The translations under genes were made by a program, and so were the position numbers. A DNA stretch of 64,000 nucleotides from positions 26,001 to 90,000 of the forward strand of contig JACEEZ010001224.1 of the NCBI GenBank assembly GCA_016584305.1. The letters are read 5' to 3'. The DNA comes from Chionoecetes opilio. Its lineage: Eukaryota > Arthropoda > Malacostraca > Decapoda > Majidae. Below are positions 57,594 to 64,000 of the stretch, piece after piece. The notes beneath the pieces were generated by a model. It made no database searches. It was given only the letters and a program-made list of their open reading frames with translations, and was not told the DNA's origin. Position 1 is the stretch's first letter, and each line of letters opens with the position of its first letter.

Positions 57594-58280
57594 AAAAAAC
57601 AAAAAAACAACTTATGTATGTAGTAGTGCAGTGTCTAGTAGAGCTCTGGCTTACCGATGGAAGAAAATAATGGAATCACTGCTCCTTGCAGTATAAAGAC
57701 AAATTTCCCTCCAGTTCACATTTTCCATTCAATCAATCACTCTCCCAGGAACTCAGCCAGTTGCCTCAGTGCTTTGGATGAAATATGTAGAGGAGAGTTG
57801 GAAGCTGTTAATCAATGCAAGGACGATACGATAACACTACAAGGGGCTTACTTCAAAGACTCCGCAGTTACTGTACAGGTCTAAAAGGACATACAGAGAA
57901 TAAAGAAACTTTTAAAATTATAGTAGAACAAAAATTGCAGTGGTATTTTATTGTAAAGAAAAAAAAAATTAAATTAAATAATAAGCTGGAGAGTCTTTTG
58001 ACTTAAACTGTGGCAGCTCATTTACCGGTAAATACACCAGCCAACAAGTCTTACACATCTGTTTCTTGTAAGTGGGGATACAGCTGCTTGCCTTTTCGAG
58101 GTAGTGTTGTCCTCATTTTTCCAGCTTGTCTTTTCTTTCAATCCTTGCATCTTGAATCTACACACCTGGAAATAAAAAATAAAAATAAAATAAAAAATTT
58201 ACCCTTTGAATATTTGCATCGTGTGTGTGTGAGGTGCGATCAAAGAGATTCTAAAATACACATACAAAAAGTAGACATAC
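57594..58280. other. No gene assigned
   Basis: AT-rich. A plus-strand frame at 57657-57884 (for example SALDEICRGELEAVNQCKDD) lacks splice or start support. On the minus strand tttatttccag near 58170 is followed by about 35 open codons to a donor near 58065, but its phase does not match the neighbouring candidate exon. A 20-base stretch at 57701-57720 is the exact reverse complement of 55322-55341. Confidence 0.35.
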
Positions 58281-58408
58281 CAAATTAAAATTTGGCTGCC
58301 ATCCCCTACAAAGAAATCACATAGTGCAGCATAACCTGTCCCCAGCACTTCTGCCTCAATTGGAATCCTCCCTGGATGTCCCGTTTTTGTCATTATATAA
58401 TATCCCAA
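58281..58408 (-). CDS. Possible internal exon on the minus strand
   Basis: The minus-strand frame reads MTKTGHPGRIPIEAEVLGTG, then YAALCDFFVGDGSQILI, ending at a good donor (aatttg|gtatgtc). The segment has protein-like composition but an unclear acceptor. It could belong with the segment at 58427-58670 and the terminal exon at 54942-55151, with LINE-B inserted in an intron between them. Family not recognised. Confidence 0.35.
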
Positions 58409-58426
58409 AAAGGAGTCATTCTTGTT

Positions 58427-58670
58427 TCACCCAAGTTTTAGCCACATTGTCGCAGCTGTACTAAAGTGCTGAGAGGACCGTGATACTGACCATGATACTG
58501 GTGCTAACAGGAGTAAAGGATGTAACATACGTACTGAGGAGTCTGAGATGTTACATGGTATAATCTTCATGTTTTCATCCAGGGTTTTATATATAGGGGT
58601 GATGTTCTTCAGTCCCTCCCAGTCCGGGGTGAAGGGCAGCGTGTGGCCGCGGCAGCAGACTCGAGGACAC
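58427..58670 (-). CDS. Possible exon on the minus strand, G+C-rich start
   Basis: After a minus-strand acceptor (gtttacacacag) the frame stays open for about 80 codons to a TGA at 58427-58429. It begins CPRVCCRGHTLPFTPDWEGL, then KNITPIYKTLDENMKIIP. The first 30 codons are G+C-rich and coding-like. The rest may be intron read-through after a donor such as cca|gtacgt. Gene not recognised. Confidence 0.4.
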
Positions 58671-58905
58671 CTGTGTGTAAACGGAAGTGTGAGGAAGGCA
58701 ACCTGAGAGACTGCATGGAGAGGGGGACAGACAGTTATGATTCTAATGTGTATTTATCCCTATAAAAAAAGGTCATCTTATAAACCAACATATGGAAAGA
58801 AATAATATATTACCTGACTTAACTGCTTGATGGTGTTTAGATTTACAAACATATTCATCTTTATGTTTCAAGCATCATTTGATATAGGATCAAAGGCTTA
58901 TCAAA

Positions 58906-59033
58906 ACACTGTTTATTGTAACTCATAGTGTTGGAAATAATTCAGTAATCAAATGAATATTAATCAAGCGATTCATATTAATTTGATTACTGAATTATTT
59001 CTAACACTATGAGAGTTACAATAAACAATGTGT
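58906..59033. mobile_element. 128-bp palindrome (foldback)
   Basis: The left arm acactgtttattgtaactca... and the right arm ...ttacaataaacaatgtgt are inverted copies, with aataattcagtaatcaaat and its complement nearer the centre and a loop of about 10 bases. A short tandem block with agtagtctttgg and its complement follows (59045-59100). Confidence 0.8.
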
Positions 59034-59187
59034 GTTTGGATAAACCAAAGACTACTCTATACATGAGTAGTCTTTGGATAAACCAAAGACTACTCTATAC
59101 TGGACTTGCTACTCATTTTGGGCTATTTCCAGTGGAGGCCAGTTTTGCGATTCCTGCCATTTTCGAACATCACTCCCTTTTCCCTTC

Positions 59188-59727
59188 CTATGGTTTATCA
59201 GTATATATGATATACAGTTATCTTCGTAAATGTTTAGTCTATAATACTATCAAATAAAAAACAGTAAAATACACTAAAGAAATGTCATTATGAGAGAGAA
59301 GAAATATGCATGAACTTAATATTCACTTAAACTCATCGCCATTTAATATTTTGCGAGAAAACATTTTAGATGAAACCTATCAATAGAAGCGGATTTTCAT
59401 TAGCTTTCCATTGATATATTTAGTTTTCTGATAAATGAAACTGAACCATGCATAAATTAGCGTTAACTAAAAAAATAATATCATCTATCGGGAAAATTAC
59501 CCGATTGATGATGTTATTTATTTAGTTAACGCTAATTTATGCATGGTTTTAATTCATTTATTAGAACACGAAATATATCAATGGAAAGCTAATAAAATTC
59601 TGCTTCTATTGATATGTTGCATGTAATAAGTCTTCACGCAAAATATTAAATGGCGATGAGTTTAAGTGAATAAAAGTTCATGCATATTTCTTCAGAGTCT
59701 CATAATGGAATTTCTTTAGTGTATTTT
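59188..59727. mobile_element. Foldback element, 462-bp palindrome (family of 15256)
   Basis: Same family as 15256-15681 but with complete arms. aaaatacactaaag (59266) pairs with the end at 59727, and the inner palindrome 59378-59614 matches the one at 15445-15681. The loop is tiny (cgggaaaattacccg). The right end touches the proposed LTR of the downstream gypsy element. Confidence 0.8.
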
Positions 59728-59909
59728 GTAGTAAACCAGTTAGGGGTTCAGTATTGTTCGAATACTGTTCGTGACTTATACGAACTTACGAGCTTAGGGA
59801 ATGAGCTTAGAGGAGCAGTTCAGCCCCAGCCGCCTAGCTGTGTACACGGCCTCAATATACGCATGGACTTCCCCTGTTGTGTCCTTCCCCTGAAACCTGA
59901 GTTACAACA
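59727..59909 (+). repeat. Putative short 5' LTR of the Mag-like element
   Basis: Starts TGTAG and ends ACA directly before the primer site. Short LTRs are known in Mag-type elements. The 3' LTR is outside the window, so the left boundary is a guess; it coincides with the end of the palindrome, which makes it less certain. Confidence 0.35.
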
Positions 59910-59910
59910 G

Positions 59911-59923
59911 TGGCGACGAGGAT
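59911..59923 (+). promoter_or_regulatory. Primer binding site
   Basis: tggcgacgaggat follows the LTR end. This is the usual start of Mag-clade internal regions, where a tRNA 3' end (a serine tRNA in characterised members) primes reverse transcription. Confidence 0.6.
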
Positions 59924-59935
59924 AATCTATGAGCC

Positions 59936-60457
59936 ATGCCGTTGTTTGGACACATTGTGGAGTTCGACGAGTCGGACAAGTCAGCGTGGGGAGAATGGTG
60001 CGAGAGACTGGAGCAGTACTTCCTCGCCAACAAGGTCCAAGACGATGCCGTGAAGAGAGCAGTGTTCCTGTCTTCGGTGGGGGCAGCAACGTACAGTACC
60101 TTGTGTTCCCTTTGCAGCCCGAAGAAGCCGAAGGAATTGGCCATCCCAGAGTTGGTGGAGCTGTTGCAGTGTCACTACGCGCCGAAGCCTTCTGTTGTCG
60201 TCGCGCGCTTCAGATTCAATTCGTGTAGGAAGACTGGTAACGAATCTGTTCAAGAATTTGTGGCTCGGTTGCGGAAACTCTCGGCTGTGTGTCAGTTTGG
60301 AGGGATGTTGCAAGAAATGATAAGAGATTGTCTGGTGTGTGGCCTTGATAGTGGGGCAATTCAAAGCAAGTTATTGGCTGAGGCTGATTTGTCACTGGAT
60401 AAGGCAGTTGAAATTGCAGTGGCCATGGAAACAGCTGAGACAAATGCCGAGAACTGA
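59936..60457 (+). pseudogene. Gag capsid part, Mag-like Ty3/gypsy element
   Basis: 173 codons from an ATG 13 bases after the primer site. It reads MPLFGHIVEFDESDKSAWGE, WCERLEQYFLANKV, then HYAPKP, SCRKTGNESVQEFVARLRKL and GLDSGAIQSKLL: the capsid region typical of Mag-type Gag, which forms the intracellular particle. It ends at an early TGA after AETNAEN. The corresponding region is repeated, without that stop, beyond the ambiguous base at 60518. Confidence 0.85.
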
Positions 60458-60561
60458 GCACTCTCAGCGAACGAGCTTCATCTGAAGGTGTCACATCTCT
60501 CCAGCGAACTCAGAGTCNGAGGGGAACCCCAAGGAATTGGCCATCCCAGAGTTGGTGAGCT

Positions 60562-61407
60562 GTGCAGGTCCTACGCGCCGAACCTTTGTGTCGTGGCGCG
60601 CTTCAGATCAATTCGTGTAGGAAGACTGGTAACGAATCTGTTCAAGAATTTGTGGCTCGGTTGCGGAAACTCTCGGCTGTGTGTCAGTTTGGAGGGATGT
60701 TGCAAGAAATGATAAGAGATCGTCTGGTGTGTGGCCTTGATAGTGGGGCAATTCAAAGCAAGTTATTGGCTGAGGCTGATTTGTCACTGGATAAGGCAGT
60801 TAAAATTGCAGTGGCCATGGAAACAGCTGAGACAAATGCCCGAGAACTGAAGCACTCTCTCCAGCCGAACCCGGAGCTTCAGTCTGAAGTGTGTCGAATG
60901 GAGGAACCATCCGACCCTGTATCACGAAGTGCTGCAAGACGATTCAGGGATGAAGGTTCGTTTTCGCAGAAGGGTTCATCAAGGTGCTTCCGTTGTTTAA
61001 GTACGAGGCATAACTGCCGTAATTGCCCCTTTAGGAACAAGATTTGCTTTGAGTGTAGGAAGGTGGGGCACACCAGGGCTGCACACAAAGCTGGCTCTGT
61101 GTTCATCGTGGAGCATGAAGCTGCTTCACCGGAGTTGGATGATTATACACCTCACCGTGCCCCATCCGAGCCAGCGGACGACAACGATGTATATAAACTG
61201 TATCATATGGATTCATCTCGTCCGCGGGGAACCCAGTATGAGCCACCTGTCATGTTAGAAGTGCAGCTTGATGGACAATGGACGCAGATGGAGCTTGACA
61301 CCGGAGCATCTGCTTCAGCTATGGGGGAAACGGTGTTCCGTAAATTGGTTGGGGGACGCTGTACCACTACGGGCTTCAGAGCGCAGCTTCAAGACGTACA
61401 CTGGTGA
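60562..61407 (+). pseudogene. Gag C-terminus with zinc knuckles and start of protease
   Basis: Opens with a second copy of the Gag segment (SCRKTGNESVQEFV..., duplicate of 60130-60480) and continues past the earlier stop. Two Cys-rich knuckles (CFRCLSTRHNC and CFECRKVGHTRAAH) bind RNA in this class. The frame enters the aspartic protease with the catalytic MELDTGASASAM. It then shifts frame at about 61378-61400. Confidence 0.8.
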
Positions 61408-61726
61408 GAAAATTAACGTTTTAGGTGTTGCAGACGTGGATGTTGCTGTTGAAGGAGTGGTCACAAAGAAGTTGCTTATTGTAATCGTTCAAGGCCGAGG
61501 TCCAGGGTTGATCGGCCGGAACTGGATGAGACTCTTAAAGTTTCAGTGGTCCAAGTTGTTGGGTGAAGAACAGGTGCGTTGTCTTTATGCTGAAAAGGTA
61601 TACGCGGACGTGTTTAAGGAAGAGTTAGGTTGTTATAAGGGTGGAAAGGGCCCAGCCTCCTCATTGACAAAACAGTTACGCCACGTTTTTTTAAAGCTCG
61701 GCCTGTTCTCTTTCTTTGCAAGATAA
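61290..61726 (+). pseudogene. Protease C-terminal part
   Basis: In the frame used at 61268-61726, sequence after about 61385 reads TYTGEKINVLGVADVDVAVE and GPGLIGRNWM, the flap-to-C-terminus part of retroelement aspartic proteases (ILGRDWL-like). It continues toward reverse transcriptase and stops near 61724. Confidence 0.7.
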
Positions 61727-61734
61727 AGTGGATA

Positions 61735-62399
61735 AGGAACTTATAAGATTAGAGTCTCAGGGAGTAATTAAGCCTGTTAGCTACAGTAATTGGGCGGCCC
61801 CCCTTGTTGTCGTACCCAAGGCTTCTGGTAATGTCAGACTGTGGTGATTTTAAGCTGACAGTGAACAAGGCCGCAGCACTGGAGCAGTATCCATTACCCA
61901 GGGTGGAGGAACTGTTTATTTCCTTGTCTGGTTGTCAAGTATTTAGCAAGTTGGACATGAGTCACGCCTACAATCAAATAGAGCTTGATGAAGATTCACA
62001 GAAGTATGTGGTGGTCAACCCCCCTAGGGGATGAAGATGTTTACAAGCCCTTGCTTTTGGGATCCATTCAGCAGTGGCTATTTTTCAGAAAATATTGTCT
62101 AATCTTCTTTCGAGCTTCCTCATGTGGCGGTGTTTCTGGATGATGTCGTCGTCGGTGGAAAGGATCGGGAGGAGCACGACGCCTTGTTGGAGGAAGTACT
62201 ACGAAGAATGTGGCAAGCGGGACTACGCCTGAATCGGGAAAAATGCCAACTGAGATTAAGCAAGGTAACTTATCTAGGACATGTGATAAGTGGCCGTGGA
62301 ATAGATCCTACACAGGAGAAAACAAGAGCTATTAGTCAGGCCCCTTTTCCTACGGATGTGAAGTCTCTAAAGGCGTGGCTTGGGATGCTAAATTATTAG
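61735..62399 (+). pseudogene. Reverse transcriptase, Mag-like, frameshifted
   Basis: LIRLESQGVIKPVSYSNWAA and PLVVVPKASG, then after a frame change GDFKLTVNKA, LFISLSGCQVFSKLDMSHAY (first catalytic Asp) and a stop at 62032-62034. Another frame from 62124 has the active site VAVFLDDVVVGG and the thumb region LNREKCQLRLSKVTYLGHVI. It ends TAG after AWLGMLNY. At least three breaks. Confidence 0.85.
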
Positions 62400-62950
62400 G
62401 GAAAGTTCCTCAAGGATATTGCAACTGTCTTAACACCTTTGTACATGCTACTTCGACAAGGACAGCAGTGGATGTGGGGAAAGGAAAAAAGAAGTAGCAT
62501 TCAATAAGGCGAAGGAATTGATAGCTAGTCCTCCCTGCCTAGCCCATTTTGATGTAATTTTGGAAACTACCCTGCTTGTGATGCCAGTCCTTATGGAGTG
62601 GTTGTGTGCTGTCCCAGACTAACCCTGACGGAGTGGAAAGACCAGTGGCATTCTACTCTAGGTCACTTAATGAAACGGAGAGAAGATACGCGCAGACTGA
62701 TAGGGGAAGCCCTTAGTATCATTGTGGGAGTCAAGAAGTTTCACTACTACTTGTACGGAAGGACCCTTCACAATTGAAAACTGACCATAAGCCGCTGCTG
62801 GGAATGTTGGGGAAGAGAAACCGTTCCTGTATTGGCATCTCCTCGGGTAGTTAGATGGGCTTTGCTATTATCCGCCTATAAGTTTCATCTTGTATATTCT
62901 CCTGGCAAGCAACATGTCCACTGTGATGCTTTAAGTCGTCTACCCCTCAG
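62400..62950 (+). pseudogene. RNase H region, Mag-like
   Basis: Frames with FLKDIATVLTPLYMLLRQG, CDASPYGVV (catalytic Asp region), an EALSIIVGVKKFHYYLYGR segment and, at the end, FHLVYSPGKQHVHCDALSRL (62880-62940). The parts are split by several indels. Confidence 0.75.
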
Positions 62951-63689
62951 TGACACGCCCCAGACTGTACCTACACCTGCTGAGATCTCATCTGATGGAG
63001 TTTATGGAATCTGGTCCTGTGTCGCTGCCCAGGTTCGGGAGTGGACGAGACGTGATCCTGTAGTGTCGGCTGTTCTCCGGTTCGTTCATGAAGGTTGGCC
63101 CGCAAGTTCATCTTCCTCATCTGCTGAAGTTGGATCTTATAAAAGCAGGTTGGATGAGTTAAGCATTCATGAGGGTTGTCTCATGTGGGGGAGTAGAATA
63201 GTAATACCTCCTCAGGGTCGGGATGCCATATTGACTGAGTTACATGAAGGGCATTTTGGGGCATCCCGTATGAAAAGTCGCTGTAGAGCATATTTTTGGT
63301 GGCCTGGAGTTGATCGGGAGATAGAAAACACAGCCAAGCAGTGTCATGTTGTGTCAGGAGCACAAGCCTTGGTTCCCCCTTCAGAGCTGCATCCCTGGAG
63401 TTGGCCTCAGAAACCCTGGTGTCGTCTGCATTTGGATTATTATGGCCCCTTTGAGGGTCAGATGTGGCTGCTCATCACTGATGCACACAGTAAGTGGCTG
63501 GATGTTCATAAAGCATCGTCCCCTTCAGCATATGTGACTATTGAGAAGTGCAGACAAAGTTTTGCCAATTTTGGCCTTCCTGAGACCATTGTAACAGACA
63601 ATGCTGCCTGCTTCACATGCCCGGAATTTCAGTCGTTTTGTCAGCGTAATGGTATCAGGGCATATAACTTCTCCTCCTTGGTCTCCTAA
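62951..63689 (+). pseudogene. Integrase, Mag-like, zinc finger damaged
   Basis: Within a 285-codon frame starting at 62832: the zinc module has H138 and H141 (ELHEGHFG) and C171, but the second Cys is lost because a local indel changes CHVVSG and the residues after it. The core has D202 (LHLDYYGPF) and D256 (ETIVTDNAACF). The frame stops at 63687-63689 before the catalytic Glu. Confidence 0.85.
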
Positions 63690-64000
63690 AAGTAATGGAC
63701 TAGTTTAGCGTTTCCAGTGCAAACTTTTAAATTGGGACTGAAGAAACAACGAGGTGGTAGCCTGGATACTAGGGTTGCTAGATTTTTGTTTAACTATCGC
63801 TGTACTCCTCATACTGCAACAGGCGTAAGTCCCGCAGAGCTGCTATTCAACCGTCTAATGAGGACACACCTGGATCTGCTCAGACAAGATATTAGGAGAG
63901 GCAGAGTGGAGAAGTATCAGTGGGCTCAAAAGGTGCGATATGATCAACATGCTCGACCAAGATCATTCACAGTGGGAGACGGAGTTTACGTATCCAGCGT
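63690..64000 (+). pseudogene. Integrase C-terminal remainder, runs off the window
   Basis: Continues as SNGLV then a TAG, where an active copy would have the catalytic Glu. It then goes, in other frames, through FLFNYRCTPHTATGVSPAEL (63787-63845) and SFTVGDGVYVSS at the edge. The 3' LTR must lie beyond 64000. Confidence 0.75.

Noticed and set aside
57657..57884. 75-codon plus-strand frame
   Set aside because: No splice signals, no homology, and it begins in LINE-B flanking sequence.
59820..60494. Minus-strand frames over the gag region
   Set aside because: Shadows of the plus-strand Gag frame, which has clear family motifs.

Overview
This is an intergenic and intronic stretch of an arthropod nuclear genome, most likely a decapod crustacean. 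The reasons are: eukaryotic exons bounded by AG/GT splice sites; scattered TTAGG-type repeats; long AT, GATA, GT and CA microsatellites; several non-LTR and LTR retrotransposons with their own reverse transcriptases; and many long inverted repeats. No bacterial operon, CRISPR array or rRNA gene was seen. The lineage call is an inference from composition and repeat style.

Layout. 1-10836 is a direct segmental duplication: copy A (1-3938) and copy B (6868-10836) flank a 2.9-kb spacer, and both carry foldback elements and minisatellites. 10837-14761 is the 3' half of an endogenous retrovirus-like (errantivirus-like) element: a 5'-truncated integrase, a broken envelope gene with its own splice acceptor, and a probable 3' LTR. 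14959-16551 holds a retrotransposed mRNA end, a 237-bp palindrome, an AT/GATA microsatellite and a hairpin made of two inverted gene fragments. 17292-18756 is a frameshifted copy of an uncharacterised multi-copy arthropod protein. 20479-21147 contains an immunoglobulin-domain exon and a following open exon.

21619-26895 is a nest of DNA transposons and foldbacks with TA or TTAA target duplications. 28620-29345 is a minisatellite. 30667-31962 is a hAT-type element with a perfect 8-bp duplication. 32935-52190 is dominated by minus-strand copies of one LINE (called LINE-A here). They are interrupted by a hAT-like transposon (34681-37368), a tRNA-Val-headed SINE (48478-48784) and a TA-flanked MITE (49429-49889). 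Much of this stretch reads like poorly corrected sequence with homopolymer errors.

52404-53737 has three candidate plus-strand exons of an unrecognised gene. Candidate minus-strand exons at 54942-55151 and 58281-58670 surround a second LINE (LINE-B, 55503-57593). 58906-59727 has two more palindromes. From about 59727 to the window end lies a Mag-like Ty3/gypsy element (short LTR, primer site, gag, protease, reverse transcriptase, RNase H, integrase), frameshifted many times.

The host coding content is small: a handful of exons whose genes extend outside or are spread across the window. Almost everything else is mobile-element debris, and much of it is nested. Both ambiguous bases (34240, 60518) sit between duplicated flanks and look like unmerged assembly overlaps. 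I found no convincing new enzymatic system. The most interesting items are the envelope gene with intact-looking processing signals but several breaks, the gene-fragment hairpin at 16170-16551, the shared SINE/LINE-A tails, and the serial insertions into one TTAA palindrome.
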